Shown here: piece by piece, positions 32,248 to 43,300 of the stretch
How the letters are laid out: every line of letters starts with the position of its first letter
Position numbering within the stretch: position 1 is the first letter of the stretch
Assembly: GCF_002102185.1 (NCBI RefSeq)
Contig: NZ_LQOW01000014.1
Location: forward strand, 124,001 to 188,000
Origin: Mycobacterium fragae
GTDB taxonomy: Bacteria; Actinomycetota; Actinomycetes; Mycobacteriales; Mycobacteriaceae
Length of the DNA stretch: 64,000 bases
Reading direction: 5' to 3'
Program-made: the position numbers and the translations under genes
Notes under the pieces: model-generated
What the model saw: only the letters and a program-made list of their open reading frames with translations
Database searches by the model: none
Told to the model about the DNA's origin: nothing

Positions 32248-34359
32248 TTATCCGCGGTTACGGACCAGTTGCAGCACGTCCGGGCCGAACTGTTCCAGTT
32301 TGCGGGCACCGATACCCGGTATCGCGACCAGCGCCGCGTCGTCGGTGGGCAGCATCTCGGCGATCGCGATCAGGGTGTTGTCGGTGAACACCACATAGGC
32401 CGGCACGTTGAGCTCCTTGGCGGTACGCAGCCGCCAGTCCTTGAGCCTTAGCAACAGCTTGTCGTCGATGTCGGCCGCGCACGTCTCACACCGGCGCAGC
32501 ATGATCGACGCCGGTGTGCTCAGCACGTTGTTGCAGATCCGGCAGCGTTGTGCGGAGCCGCGGTTGCGCCGCGGCCGGTTGGGCGCGGAGTGGGGTTGCG
32601 TCTGGGGGGCCAACCCGCTGAGAAACCGCGACGGTTTGCGGCTCTGCCGCCCGCCCGGGGTCCGTGATAACGCCCAGCTGAGCGCCAAATGCACTCGGGC
32701 CCTGGTGATTCCGACGTAGAGCAGCCGCCGTTCCTCTTCGACGGCCTCACTCTCGGCGCCGTGAGCCAACGCATGCGAAATAGGCAGCGTGCCGTCGGCC
32801 AATCCGACCAGGAAGACCGCGTCCCACTCCAGCCCCTTGGCGGCGTGCAGCGACGCCAGCGTGACGCCCTGCACCACGGGTGGGTGGCGAGCGTCGGCGC
32901 GGCTGCGCAGCTCGACCAGCAGCCCGGGCAGATCCAGCCGCGGGCGCTGCGCCACCTCCTCGTCGACGAGCTCGGCGAGCGCGGTCAACGCCTCCCAGCG
33001 CTCCCGGGCCCGGGTGCCGGCCGGCGGTTCGGCGGTCAAACCCAGCGGCTCGAGCAGCTCGCGCACCACGTCGGGAAGCGGTCCGTCGGCGCCGCGGGTG
33101 AGCGCGCGCTGCAACACCAACAGCGCTTGCCGGATTTCCTGGCGGCTGAAAAAGCCCTCGCCGCCGCGGACCTGATAGGGAATGCCGGCCTCGGTCAGCG
33201 CCTCCTCGTAGACCTCGGACTGGGCGTTGATCCGGTACAGCACCGCGATCTCGGCCGGCGGCGTGCCGGCGTCGACGAGCTTCGCGATCGATGCCGCCAC
33301 TGCGGCGGCCTCGGCGACTTCGTCGGGATGTTCCCGAAACGATGGGTCTGGTCCAGGATCACGCTGACCGACCAGGTGCAGCTTGCTGCCGGCCACCCGT
33401 CCGCGAGCAGCGGCGATCACCCGGTTGGCCAGCGACACCACCTGCGGCGTGGATCGGTAGTCCCGCTCGAGACGCACCACGGTGGCGTCCGGGAACCGCC
33501 GCGAGAAGTCCAGCAGGTAACGAGGTGAGGCCCCGGTGAACGAGTAGATGGTCTGGTTGGCGTCACCGACGACGGTCAGATCGTCACGGTCGCCCAGCCA
33601 CGCCGACAGCACCCGCTGCTGCAGCGGTGTCACGTCCTGGTATTCGTCGACGACGAAGCAGCGGTACCGGTCCCGGAATTCCTCGGCGACGGCGGCGTCG
33701 TCCTCGATCGCGGCCGCGGTGTGCAGCAACAGGTCGTCGAAGTCGAGCAGCGCAACGCCGTCACGGCGGGATTTGAGGGCTTCATACGACGTGTAGACGG
33801 TGGCGATCTGGGCGGCGTCCAACGGGATGTCGCGGCCGGCGGCCGCCACGGCGGCCGGGTACTGCTCCGGCGAAATCAACGACGCCTTGGCCCACTCGAT
33901 CTCACCGGCGACATCCCGCACGTCGTCGGTGCTCAGGTGCAGTCCGGCGCTGCTGGCGGCCCGGGCGACGACGGCGAACTTGCTCTCCAGCACCTGCCAG
34001 CCGGTGTCTCCGACCACCCGCGGCCAGAAGTACCGCAGCTGCCGGTGCGCGGCGGCGTGAAACGTCAGCGCCTGCACGGCGCCGGCGCCCTCGCCTGTCT
34101 CCGCGGCGGCGCCCAATGCTCGCAGCCGGGCGCGCATCTCGCCGGCGGCGCGCTGGGTGAAGGTGACCGCCAGGACCTGCCCGGCGGCGACATGACCGGC
34201 GGCGACGAGCTGGGCGATGCGGTGCGTGATCGTGCGGGTCTTACCGGTTCCGGCCCCGGCGAGGACGCACACCGGTCCGCGCGGGGCCAGCACGGCCTCG
34301 CGCTGCTCGTCGTCGAGGCCGGCAATCAAGGCGTCTGCGATCACCGGCATGGCGTCCAT
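32248..34359 (-). CDS. uvrD2: UvrD2 ATP-dependent DNA helicase
   Basis: 703 residues. SF1A helicase: Walker [29 protein letters not shown] (motif II), [15 protein letters not shown] (III), [17 protein letters not shown] (V) and [20 protein letters not shown] (VI). The C-terminal region has a four-Cys element (CRICN ... CETC), also present in M. tuberculosis UvrD2, and ends with an HRDC domain around [13 protein letters not shown]. It unwinds DNA 3' to 5' in repair; the tetracysteine module is needed for efficient unwinding in the orthologue. Start ATG 34359; 34350 is equally possible. Divergent from mycoredoxin. Confidence 0.96.
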   Translation of the reverse strand: MDAMPVIADALIAGLDDEQREAVLAPRGPVCVLAGAGTGKTRTITHRIAQLVAAGHVAAGQVLAVTFTQRAAGEMRARLRALGAAAETGEGAGAVQALTFHAAAHRQLRYFWPRVVGDTGWQVLESKFAVVARAASSAGLHLSTDDVRDVAGEIEWAKASLISPEQYPAAVAAAGRDIPLDAAQIATVYTSYEALKSRRDGVALLDFDDLLLHTAAAIEDDAAVAEEFRDRYRCFVVDEYQDVTPLQQRVLSAWLGDRDDLTVVGDANQTIYSFTGASPRYLLDFSRRFPDATVVRLERDYRSTPQVVSLANRVIAAARGRVAGSKLHLVGQRDPGPDPSFREHPDEVAEAAAVAASIAKLVDAGTPPAEIAVLYRINAQSEVYEEALTEAGIPYQVRGGEGFFSRQEIRQALLVLQRALTRGADGPLPDVVRELLEPLGLTAEPPAGTRARERWEALTALAELVDEEVAQRPRLDLPGLLVELRSRADARHPPVVQGVTLASLHAAKGLEWDAVFLVGLADGTLPISHALAHGAESEAVEEERRLLYVGITRARVHLALSWALSRTPGGRQSRKPSRFLSGLAPQTQPHSAPNRPRRNRGSAQRCRICNNVLSTPASIMLRRCETCAADIDDKLLLRLKDWRLRTAKELNVPAYVVFTDNTLIAIAEMLPTDDAALVAIPGIGARKLEQFGPDVLQLVRNRG

Positions 34360-34438
34360 CTTGGCAGTGCCCGCCGACAAACCCCGGGCAGCGCCACGCC
34401 GCGGCAATACGCGGGAGGCAAGTTATGTTGAAGAAACT

Positions 34439-34702
34439 ATGACGAATGCTTCTGGTGCCGCGCTCACCATGTACACGACCGCCTGGTGTGGCTACTGTCG
34501 TCGACTCAAGACGATGCTGGAGGCCGCCGGGATTCCCTACGACGAGGTCGATATCGAAAGAGACGCCGCCGCCGCGGAATTCGTCGGCTCGGTCAACGGC
34601 GGCAACCGCACGGTTCCGACGGTGAAGTTCGCCGACGGGTCGACGCTGACCAACCCGGGCGCCAACGAAGTCAAGGCGAAGCTGGCCGAATTGACGCGGT
34701 GA
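34439..34702 (+). CDS. mrx1: Mycoredoxin-1 (glutaredoxin-like)
   Basis: 87 residues with a thioredoxin fold and redox motif WCGYC near residue 17, then NRTVPTVKFADGS with the cis-Pro, and NPGANEVKAKL. The M. tuberculosis orthologue Rv3198A reduces mycothiol mixed disulfides on proteins. Start ATG 34439, chosen by orthology; earlier in-frame codons would overlap uvrD2. It ends 2 bp before the convergent nudC stop. Confidence 0.94.
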   Translation: MTNASGAALTMYTTAWCGYCRRLKTMLEAAGIPYDEVDIERDAAAAEFVGSVNGGNRTVPTVKFADGSTLTNPGANEVKAKLAELTR

Positions 34703-34704
34703 GT

Positions 34705-35628
34705 TCAGTCAAGAGCCGCCCAGGATTCGATGATCACCCGAGCGATCGAAACCGAGCCCGGTAGCAGAAGTTTGGAGTCCGACCCGCTGGTCCAGTCGCC
34801 GACGGCAAGGGCGGCGCGCACCTCCTCGCGCGTGAACCACGCCGCCTCGGCGATCTCCCCGTCGTTGAACGAGAAATCCTGATCGGGATCAGCCACGGCG
34901 TGAAAGCCGACCATCAGCGAGCGAGGAAACGGCCACGGTTGGCTGCCCAGATAGCGCACATCGCGAACGGTCAGCCCGATTTCCTCGCGGATCTCGCGGG
35001 CCACACAGGTTTCGAACGACTCGCCGGCCTCCACGAACCCGGCCAGCAGCGAGAACATCCGCTCCGGCCACACGGTCTGGCGAGCCAGCACAGCCCGGTC
35101 GCCGCCGTCATGGACCAGACAGATCACCGCCGGGTCGATGCGCGGGAACTCCTCATGACCTGTGAGCGGGTTGACCCGCGCCCAGCCGCCCCGGACTGGT
35201 TTGGTCGGTGAGCCGTCGACGGAGCTGAAGCGGTTGCTGTCATGCCAATTCAGCAGTGCCGCGGCGGAGGACACCAGCTGCGCGCTGATCTCGTCGAACA
35301 GCTGGCCGGCCCGGCGAAGATCGGCCACCTGGGCTTGCACCTCAGGATCTTCGGGTGCTTCCAGCGGAGCACGGATCGCCCACACGTGCCGCCCATCCTC
35401 GATGCGGCCGAGAAACACCGCATCCGGCGGGGGCTTGTCGGCCAAGACCTTCGCGCTGCCGAGCACCACCCGACCGTTCGCGACCATCACCTGGTTGCGC
35501 GAGTCCAGCCGCAGCAGTGCCGCTTGCGCCCAACCCGCGGTAGCCGCCTCGACGTCGGTACGCACCTGATCAGCGCGGTCAGCGCCGATCCGCGACAACA
35601 GCGGAACGCTCTGCAGTCGGAAGTCCAC
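34705..35628 (-). CDS. nudC: NADH pyrophosphatase NudC (Nudix)
   Basis: 307 residues. Nudix box GFVEAGESFETCVAREIREEIGL, followed by SQPWPFPRS, the specificity motif of NAD(H) hydrolases. It cleaves NADH to NMNH and AMP and can remove NAD caps from RNA. The zinc-ribbon Cys quartet of the E. coli enzyme is absent. In M. tuberculosis a Pro-to-Gln change in the SQPWPFP motif is reported to inactivate the enzyme; here the Pro is intact, so activity is expected. It lies 10 bp after the K+ channel gene, probably in one transcript. Confidence 0.95.
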   Translation of the reverse strand: MDFRLQSVPLLSRIGADRADQVRTDVEAATAGWAQAALLRLDSRNQVMVANGRVVLGSAKVLADKPPPDAVFLGRIEDGRHVWAIRAPLEAPEDPEVQAQVADLRRAGQLFDEISAQLVSSAAALLNWHDSNRFSSVDGSPTKPVRGGWARVNPLTGHEEFPRIDPAVICLVHDGGDRAVLARQTVWPERMFSLLAGFVEAGESFETCVAREIREEIGLTVRDVRYLGSQPWPFPRSLMVGFHAVADPDQDFSFNDGEIAEAAWFTREEVRAALAVGDWTSGSDSKLLLPGSVSIARVIIESWAALD

Positions 35629-35638
35629 GCTGATCGGG

Positions 35639-36706
35639 CTACTTTCCGACGCTGCGCACGTAGAGCAGCCGGTCGCTGGCCTCGATGGCGTCGACCTCGG
35701 GCGCGTCGACCCGCAGCAACTGCCCGTCGCGGACGACGCCGAGCACGATGTCGGACAGATGCCGCGGGGAGCCGCCGACCTCGGTTTGCTCGACCTCGCG
35801 CTCGGCGATGGTGAAGCCCGCGGCCGGGGTCAGCAGGTCTTCGATCATCTCCACGACGTTGGGTGTCGTGGTGGCGATGCCTAGCAGCCGGCCGGCGGTC
35901 TCCGAGGACACCACCACCGAATCCGCGCCGGATCGCCGCAGCAGGTGCTGGTTCTCGGCCTCCCGGATGGCCACCACGATTTTGGCTTGGGGTGCGATCT
36001 CCCGCGCGGTCAGTGTGACCAGCACCGCGGTGTCGTCACGCCTCGTGGCCACGATGATCGACGATGCATGCTGCGCCCCAGCCAACCGCAGCACGTCGGC
36101 TCGGGTGGCGTCGCCGTGCACGGTGACCAAGCCGGCTGCCGCGGCGTGATCCAGTGGCGTTTGGTCGGTGTCGACGACGACGACGTTTCCCGCAGCCACG
36201 CCGTCACTGAGCATCGCGGCGACCGCCGTCTTGCCCTTGGTGCCGTAGCCGACGACGACGGTGTGGTTGCGCACTCTGTTCCTCCAACGCTGGATCTTCC
36301 ATGCCTGCCGGGACCGCTCGGTGAGCACTTGAATCGTCGTGCCGACCAACACCACCAAGAACAAGACCCGCAGCGGGGTGATGATCACGATGTTGATCAG
36401 GCGCGCGGATTCGGTTAACGGCGTGACATCGCCGTAGCCGGTCGTCGTCAGCGAGACAGTGGCGAAGTACAGGCAGTCCAGAAACGACATTCGACCGCCG
36501 CGCACGTCGATGTAGCCGTCGCGGTCGATGTAGACGACGATCACCGCAACCAGCAACGCCAGCAGCGCGATCCCGATGCGCCGCGAGATTGCGCGGGTCG
36601 GGCCGATCTGGCTCTCGGGGATCCGCAGCACGCCGACCAATGCGTAATCCGGCTGGGCGGTCAGCGACTCGTCGACACCGCTCCGCCGCCACCTAGCTCT
36701 GGCCAC
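35639..36706 (-). CDS. Potassium channel / RCK-domain protein (Rv3200c orthologue)
   Basis: 355 residues. Two membrane helices (about 44-64 and 105-125) flank the selectivity filter TTTGYGDVTP, and a cytoplasmic RCK (TrkA-N) domain follows with VVVGYGTKGKTAVAAMLSDG as the nucleotide-binding loop; a second TrkA-C-like domain ends the protein. This is the two-TM plus RCK plan of Kch/MthK-type channels, which form tetramers gated by ligands. Upstream of nudC on the same strand. Confidence 0.93.
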   Translation of the reverse strand: MARARWRRSGVDESLTAQPDYALVGVLRIPESQIGPTRAISRRIGIALLALLVAVIVVYIDRDGYIDVRGGRMSFLDCLYFATVSLTTTGYGDVTPLTESARLINIVIITPLRVLFLVVLVGTTIQVLTERSRQAWKIQRWRNRVRNHTVVVGYGTKGKTAVAAMLSDGVAAGNVVVVDTDQTPLDHAAAAGLVTVHGDATRADVLRLAGAQHASSIIVATRRDDTAVLVTLTAREIAPQAKIVVAIREAENQHLLRRSGADSVVVSSETAGRLLGIATTTPNVVEMIEDLLTPAAGFTIAEREVEQTEVGGSPRHLSDIVLGVVRDGQLLRVDAPEVDAIEASDRLLYVRSVGK

Positions 36707-36745
36707 GGCAACCCGTCATCGGCTGGCGCACGACACAATGTAACC

Positions 36746-37141
36746 ATGACCGCGATCACACCAGTAGCTCAGCGTGACGCCAGCCCGACGGCCGCTTACC
36801 GACTCGCCGCGCTGTTGCTGGGCGTCGGCGCCACTCATTTTGTGGCGGCGCAACCGTTCGACACGATCATTCCCGCCGAGCTGCCCGGAAACCCGCGGCT
36901 CTACACCTACGCGTCGGGCGTCGCCGAGATCACCATCGGAACGCTGCTGTTGGTGCGACGGACCCGGCGGTTCGGCGCACTTGCGGCCGTCGCACTGTTC
37001 GTCGCGGTCTTTCCGGCGAACGTCAACATGGTCAGGTTGTGGTGGGACAAGCCTTGGCCCATGCGGATCGCCGCTCTGGCCCGGCTGCCGTTGCAGATTC
37101 CGATGATCACCGAAGCGCTCAAGGTCAGGCGCAACGCCTAG
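36746..37141 (+). CDS. DoxX-like small membrane protein
   Basis: 131 residues with four hydrophobic segments, consistent with the DoxX-like fold (LLGVGATHFVAAQPFDTIIP and FPANVNMVRLWWDKPWPMRI are typical). Function unknown; relatives are linked to redox or thiol homeostasis. It starts at ATG 36746, divergent from the K+ channel gene, and its last 17 bp overlap the 3' end of the convergent adnB gene. I do not recall a gene at this place in M. tuberculosis, so it may be accessory. Confidence 0.82.
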   Translation: MTAITPVAQRDASPTAAYRLAALLLGVGATHFVAAQPFDTIIPAELPGNPRLYTYASGVAEITIGTLLLVRRTRRFGALAAVALFVAVFPANVNMVRLWWDKPWPMRIAALARLPLQIPMITEALKVRRNA

Positions 37142-40100
37142 CGTCGAGCAGCGCGGCCAGCTCCTCGGGCTCGGGCAGCACATCGGGCATGACGGTGGCG
37201 CCGGTGCGTACATAGTGAAACGCGGTGCGCACCAACGACTCCGAGCAACCGGACAGCGCCGCCCAGGCCAGCCGATAGACGCCGAGCTGAATGGCGGCGT
37301 GCCGGGCGGCCTGCGGGCCGTGGGGCGGCTCGCCGGTCTTCCAGTCCACCACGGTGGCGCCACCGTCCGGGTCGGCGAAGACCGCGTCGATGCGACCGCG
37401 CACCACGGTGGCGCCGATGGCCATCTCGAACGGAACTTCGACGGCAACGGGCGTGCGCGACGCCCACGGTGAGCCGAGAAAGGCCGCCTGCAACTCGGCC
37501 AGCTTCTCGGTGTCAGCCTGCGCAATGTCGGTATCTGCCGCGCCGGGCAGGTCGGCGAGGTCGAACAATCGCTCGGCTCCGTAGAACCGTTGGACCCACT
37601 CGTGAAATGCGTTGCCCAGCAACGCATGCGGGTCCGGACGCGCCGGAAGGCGGCGCGCCAGCCTTTGCATCGCTTCGTCCGGGTCACGAGCCAAGTCCAC
37701 CAGGCTGCTGACCGACAGTTGGCTGGGCAGCGCTTGTATCTGTGGTTGGACGGCCCGGGCACGCTCGTCGAGTAGCGCATCGACGTCGGCCGCCCAACCT
37801 TCGGCGTCTGCCGTCGGTGGCGGTGCGTCGGCCGACAGCGCCGCGTTCACCAGCGCCGCACCGCGCTCGACGTCGGCGCGCCGTGCCCCGAGCGGATCGA
37901 CCGGCCACAGTGCTTCGACAACGCTGTCATGCAACGGGTTTCGTTCGCCATCTGCCGGCGCCGGTGCCCAGTGTTCGACCACGCCGCAGTCCTGGCCTTC
38001 GATGACATCCTTGAGCTCGCACAGGAAATCCGATGGGCCGCGCGGCTTGATCCCGGTTGCGCCCCAGTGGTGGCCGGACAGCAGCAGGGTGTCCTGGGCG
38101 CGGGTGATCGCCACGTAGAGCAGTCGGCGCTCTTCATCGAGTCGCCGTTGCTCCAGTTGGCGGCGATGCGCTGAAATCTTGTCCGACAGTTGCTTTCGAT
38201 CGGTGACATCCGAGGTATCCAAGACCGGGACGCCGTGCACACCGGTCGACGCGCGGTCGCCGCGCAGCAGTGGCGGCAGGTCGGCGGCGTCGGTGAGCCA
38301 GGTGCGAGCCGACGCGGTCGACGGGAACACTCCCGCCGACAGGTGCGGGACGGCCACCAGCTGCCACTCCAGACCCTTGGCGGCGTGCACGGTGAGCACT
38401 TGCACCCGATCCTTGGCGATGGCGAACTGGGCCGGCGGCAAACCGTTCTCGACGACCGAGGCCGCATCCAGGTAAGCCAGCAGGCCCGCGACAGATGTAG
38501 TGGTCGCCCGCCCGGCGTAGCCGCTGACCACGTCGGCGAAGGCGTCGAGGTGTTCGGCGCCCGTCCAGCCCGGCGCCGCCCGCGCCGCCCGGACCTCGCA
38601 GTCGACGCCCACCAGCCGGCGCACCTCGGCGACGAGGTCGGGCAGCGGATGACCGAGATGACTGCGCAGCGTGGCCAGCTCGTCGGCGAGCGCGACGATG
38701 CGCCGATAGCCCGTCGGCGAATAGGCGCTCGCCGGTCCGGGATCGACGAGCGCGTCGGCCAGGCCCGGCGCGTCGGCGTCCGGCGCGGCCGCAGCGGCGA
38801 TCTGCTCGGCGGAATCGGCTTGGGGTGTCCCGTCGCTCAGGGCTACGGCGCGCCGCGACAACGCGGCGATGTCACGGCCACCGAGGCGCCAGCGCGGGCC
38901 GGTGAGCACCCGCATCGCGGCAGCACCGGCGGTCGGGTCGACGACCAGCCGCAGCATCGCGACCAAGTCGGCGACTTCGGGGATGGACAGCAGCCCAGCC
39001 AAGCCAACGACTTCCACCGGGATACCGTGGGCACGCAGCGTATCGGCCATCGGCGCGGCGTCGGCGTTGCGCCGCACCAGCACCGCGGCGGTCGGCGGCG
39101 CCGCCCCGTCGGCGTTGGCTTGCTGATAGCGCCGTTGCAGGTGATCGGCGATCCACTCGCGTTCGGCCGCCACGTCGGGTAGCAGCGCGCAGTTGACGGT
39201 GCCCGGCGCGGCGTTCGGGCGGGAACTAAGAGCGCGCACGGCCACCGAACGCCGGCGCGCCGCGGCCGAGACGGCGTTGGCCACGCGCAGCGCTCGTGGC
39301 GGATTGCGCCAGCTGGTCCGCAGTTCCAGGACCGGCGCCGGGCTGCCGTCGTGCCGCGGGAAATCGGTGCTGAACCGGGGCAGGTTGGTCGCCGAGGCAC
39401 CGCGCCAGCCGTAGATGGACTGAATCGGGTCACCGACCGCGGTCAATGCCAGCTTGTCGTCCACCCCGCCGCCGAACAGCGACGACAACATGACGCGCTG
39501 GGCGTATCCGGTGTCTTGGTATTCGTCGAGCAGCACCACCCGGTAGCGGTTGCGCAGCTGCTCGCCGACCTGCGGAACCGCCGAGCCCAGCCGCGCGGCG
39601 TAGGCCATCTGCGCACCGAAGTCCATCACCTTCTCGTCGCGCATCCGCCGGTGCAACGCGTCGATCAGCGGAACCAGCTCGGCGCGCTCGGTCTGAGTGC
39701 CCAGCATCCGTAACAGCCACTGGCTGGGGCCGCGCTCGCGCTGGTAGCGGCCCGCCGGCAGGGTGTGCACCAACCGTTCGAGCTCGACGTGGGTATCGCG
39801 CAGCTGCCCGGTGTCGACAAGGTGCTCGGCGAGCTGACCCGACAACCGAAGCACCATCGAGGTGACCGTGGCCGGGGTCTTGTCGGTGTGCAGCTCGCCG
39901 CGATATCCGTTGACCACGTCGAACGCCAGCTGCCACAGTTCGGTCTCGCTGAGCAGCCGGGTATCCGGCTCGACCGGCTGAAATCCCTCCCCGGCCAGCA
40001 GGCCGTAGTCGCGCAGCAGCCGGCCGGCGAAGGCGTGATAGGTGCTGACCGTCGGAGCGTCGGCGGGCTCGGCGGCCAACAGGCCTACGCCGGACAGCCG

Positions 40101-40364
40101 GGCCAGCCGCGAGCGGACCCGCCGCAGCAGCTGGCCGGCGGCCTTGCGGGTGAATGTCAATCCCAGCACCTGGCCGGGTTCGGCGTAGCCGTTGGCGACC
40201 AGCCACACCACCCGCGCGGCCATCGTCTCCGTTTTCCCGGCGCCGGCGCCCGCGATCACCACCAGCGGTCCCGGCGGCGCCGCGATCACCGCCGCCTGCT
40301 CGGCGGTCGGTTCGAAAACACCTAGGGCGCAAGCCAACTCAGCGGGGCTGTAGTGCGGCGTCAT
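37125..40364 (-). CDS. adnB: AdnB subunit of the helicase-nuclease
   Basis: 1079 residues. SF1 helicase motifs: Walker A IAGAGAGKTETMAARVVWLV, DEYQDTGYAQRV, GDPIQSIYGWRGASA and [15 protein letters not shown], then [22 protein letters not shown]-terminal RecB-like nuclease domain has the active-site VVDWKTGEPP and, upstream, VRGRIDAVFADPDGG. With AdnA it resects DNA ends at double-strand breaks in mycobacteria; AdnB is the lead motor. ATG 40364 overlaps the adnA stop as ATGA. It corresponds to Rv3201c. Confidence 0.95.
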   Translation of the reverse strand: MTPHYSPAELACALGVFEPTAEQAAVIAAPPGPLVVIAGAGAGKTETMAARVVWLVANGYAEPGQVLGLTFTRKAAGQLLRRVRSRLARLSGVGLLAAEPADAPTVSTYHAFAGRLLRDYGLLAGEGFQPVEPDTRLLSETELWQLAFDVVNGYRGELHTDKTPATVTSMVLRLSGQLAEHLVDTGQLRDTHVELERLVHTLPAGRYQRERGPSQWLLRMLGTQTERAELVPLIDALHRRMRDEKVMDFGAQMAYAARLGSAVPQVGEQLRNRYRVVLLDEYQDTGYAQRVMLSSLFGGGVDDKLALTAVGDPIQSIYGWRGASATNLPRFSTDFPRHDGSPAPVLELRTSWRNPPRALRVANAVSAAARRRSVAVRALSSRPNAAPGTVNCALLPDVAAEREWIADHLQRRYQQANADGAAPPTAAVLVRRNADAAPMADTLRAHGIPVEVVGLAGLLSIPEVADLVAMLRLVVDPTAGAAAMRVLTGPRWRLGGRDIAALSRRAVALSDGTPQADSAEQIAAAAAPDADAPGLADALVDPGPASAYSPTGYRRIVALADELATLRSHLGHPLPDLVAEVRRLVGVDCEVRAARAAPGWTGAEHLDAFADVVSGYAGRATTTSVAGLLAYLDAASVVENGLPPAQFAIAKDRVQVLTVHAAKGLEWQLVAVPHLSAGVFPSTASARTWLTDAADLPPLLRGDRASTGVHGVPVLDTSDVTDRKQLSDKISAHRRQLEQRRLDEERRLLYVAITRAQDTLLLSGHHWGATGIKPRGPSDFLCELKDVIEGQDCGVVEHWAPAPADGERNPLHDSVVEALWPVDPLGARRADVERGAALVNAALSADAPPPTADAEGWAADVDALLDERARAVQPQIQALPSQLSVSSLVDLARDPDEAMQRLARRLPARPDPHALLGNAFHEWVQRFYGAERLFDLADLPGAADTDIAQADTEKLAELQAAFLGSPWASRTPVAVEVPFEMAIGATVVRGRIDAVFADPDGGATVVDWKTGEPPHGPQAARHAAIQLGVYRLAWAALSGCSESLVRTAFHYVRTGATVMPDVLPEPEELAALLDARRCA

Positions 40365-43300
40365 TGCGATCCCCCGGCGTGGGCGGGGCAACTCGGCCGC
40401 AGCGGGCAATGCGTGCAGCCGTCGTTGATCCGGGCCACAAACATCGGGCCGGCCGTGGCGGCGGCGGCCTTCCCGACCAGGTCGCGCCACTCGGCGCGTG
40501 TCGCGGGGGTCAAAGGGTCCTGTTCGCGTTCAAGGGCGCCCGCCGGCCCGGTCCTGCCCAGGTAAACCAAGCGCGCGCCGCCGGGCTCGTCACCGTGCGG
40601 CATCAAGCCTTCGGCCACCGCCAGCTGGTACATCGCCAGCTGGGCATGCCGTTGCGCGTCGTCCTTGCTGACCGGGTTTTTCCCGGTCTTGACGTCGACG
40701 ATGACCAGGCGGCCGGCGCCGTCGCGTTCGATCCGGTCGACGCGGCCGCGCAGCCGCACGTTGCCGGCCGCGCCGCCCTGACCGTCGAGGACCCCGTCGA
40801 CGTCGACCTCCACGCCGACCTCGGTCAGCTCGCGGCGCGACTGGGCCCGCCAGCCGAGGAACGTCTGGATCATGGCGCGATGGCGGGCCAGCTCGTTGGC
40901 GGAATACCACTGGGATTCGAACGGCAGATGTTGCCAAGCCCGCTCCAGGGCGACCAGCAAGTGCGACTCGCTGCGTGCCGATTCGGCGATCAGCGCATGC
41001 ATCAGCGAACCGATCGTGGAGCGCAGATCGCGCGCGTCCGTTCCACCGTGGTGTTCGGCCAGCCAGCGCAGCGGGCAGTCGGTCAACGTCTGCAAGCTCG
41101 ACGGCGTCAGGGTGACCGTGTGACCGCCACCGCTCCACAGCGGCTCGGTGCTGCTGACCGGCGTCATGCCATGCCACTCGGTCGGGTCAGCGCCCGAAAT
41201 GCCCGCCCTGGCCAGGCGGGCCAATTGCGCTGCCGCACAACCACGCACCGCGTCGCTCACCGCGCCCTCCGGCGCGCACACCACAGCGCGCAGCCGGCCG
41301 ACCACCGCACCCGCCGACAGCAGCCGCGGCGCTGTGACCGGGGAGGTGTCGAGATCCCCCGTGGCCCACCGCGCGATCTCGACGAAAAACGGCGAGGGCA
41401 GGTCGGTCTCGTCACCCTCCCCGTCGACCGCGGTCACCAGTAGGTGCTTGCGCGCTCGGCCCATCGCCGCCATTAGCAGCCGGCGTTCCTCGGCGAGCAG
41501 CGGTGCGCTCATCGAGGCCTTGTCGCCGACCCCGTCGAGAACGTCGAGCAGCCGCTGCGTACCCAGTACGCCGCCGCGCGGAATGGTGTTGGGCCACAAG
41601 CCTTCCTGCAGGCCGGCGATGACCACCAGATCCCACTCCTGTCCGAGGGCAGCGTGCGCGCTGAGCAGGGCGACCTGCTCCGCCGCAGCTACCGGCCCGG
41701 GGCTGACTGCGGGCAGTTGCAGGGCGCCGACGTGGTCGATGAGCCCGAGCAGCGACGTACCGGCCGTGCGGGACATGTATTGGTCGGTGACGTCGAACAG
41801 AGCCGTCACCGCGTCGAGGTCTCGGCCGGCCTGCGCGCCGGACGTGCCGCCCCGCTCAACGGCCGCCAGCCAGCGACGTTGCAGGCCCGAACGCTGCCAG
41901 GCCGCCCAAAGGGTGTAGCGCGGATCCGCGCCGCGTCGATGACAGCGGCTCGCAGCGTCCAGCACCGCGCGTACCCGTCGCAGCGGTCTGGCCTGCGCGG
42001 CGGTCAGCCCCGACGACGCTTCGCCGGACAGCGCCTCCACCAGCAACTCGCCGAATTCCCTTGGCAGGCCGTTCTTATCGCTGCGGCGCAGCGCGCGTCG
42101 CAGCTGGCGAAGCAGAATCGGGTCGGCCCGGCCGATGGGCCCGGTCAACAGCGCGAGGGCCCGGTCGCCGTTCAGCCCGTCGGCGGTGGCGGCCAGCACC
42201 GTCAGCAACGCCCGTACAGCGGGCTGGTCGGACAGTGAACCGGCGACCGCAGTCGGGGCCACCGGAACCCCGGCCCGCGCCAGCGCGTGCGACAACCCGT
42301 TGGTGGCGCGCGGCACCGACCTCACGATGACCGCCATCTGTGACCACGGCACACCGTCGACGAGATGTGCGCGCCGCAGCGCGTCGGCGATCAGCGCCGC
42401 CTCCGCGTGCGCGGAGGCGGCCAGCCGAACCGTCACCGATCCGGAATCCGTTCCGCTGCCGGCTATTTCGTTGTTGCCGGGAAGCCGGCTCCCGATGCCG
42501 GAGATGGCCCGTGCCACCGCCGGAGCGCAGCGGTGCGAGACCGTCAGCGCCACCGACGGCGAATCGGCTCCCAACAGCGCAGCCGGCTCGGCCCCGCGGA
42601 ACCCGAACACCGCCTGGGCCGGGTCGCCGGCCAGCAGGGTCAAATCTGCGCCGGCCGCCAGCACCCGAACCAGCCGGGCGGCTTGCGGGTCCAGCTGCTG
42701 GGCATCGTCCACCAGCAGCACCGCAATCCGGGCGCGCTCCGCGGCCAGCAATTCCGGGTCGGCGGCGAACGCCTCCAGCGCGGCCCCGACCAGTTCGGCC
42801 GCCCCCACCGCGGGCGTCGTCGCCTGCGGAGCCGCCGTCCCTACCGCAGCCCGCAGCAGCATCACTTGCTCGTACTGGCACGCGAATTGGCCTGCGGCGG
42901 TCCACTCCGGACGACCGCACAACCGGCCCAGCCGCTGCAGCTCGCGCGGGTCAACGCCGCGTTCCGCGCAGCGGGCCAGCAGGTCACGCAGCTCGGCGGC
43001 GAAACCCGCAGTGCGCAGGGCCGGCCGTAGCTCAGCAGGCCACGCCGTCGCCGCACCCGTGCCGTCCTGGATATCACCGGCGAGCAATTCGGCGATGATC
43101 GCGTCTTGTTCGGCGCTGGTCACCAGGCGAGGTGGCGGAGCGCCGGCACGCTGGGCGGCCAGTCGCAGTACCGCGAACGCGTAGCTGTGCACGCTACGCA
43201 CCAGTGGCTGGCGGATCACCGCACGGCACGGAGCGTCCGCCCGCGAACGCAACAGCTGCGTGGTCAACGCGCTGCGCGCCCGCGCCCCGATCCGGCCCGA

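Noticed and set aside
40154..43184. Plus-strand ORFs up to 429 codons opposite adnA/adnB
   Set aside because: Mirror frames of the helicase-nuclease genes with biased composition; no start signals.
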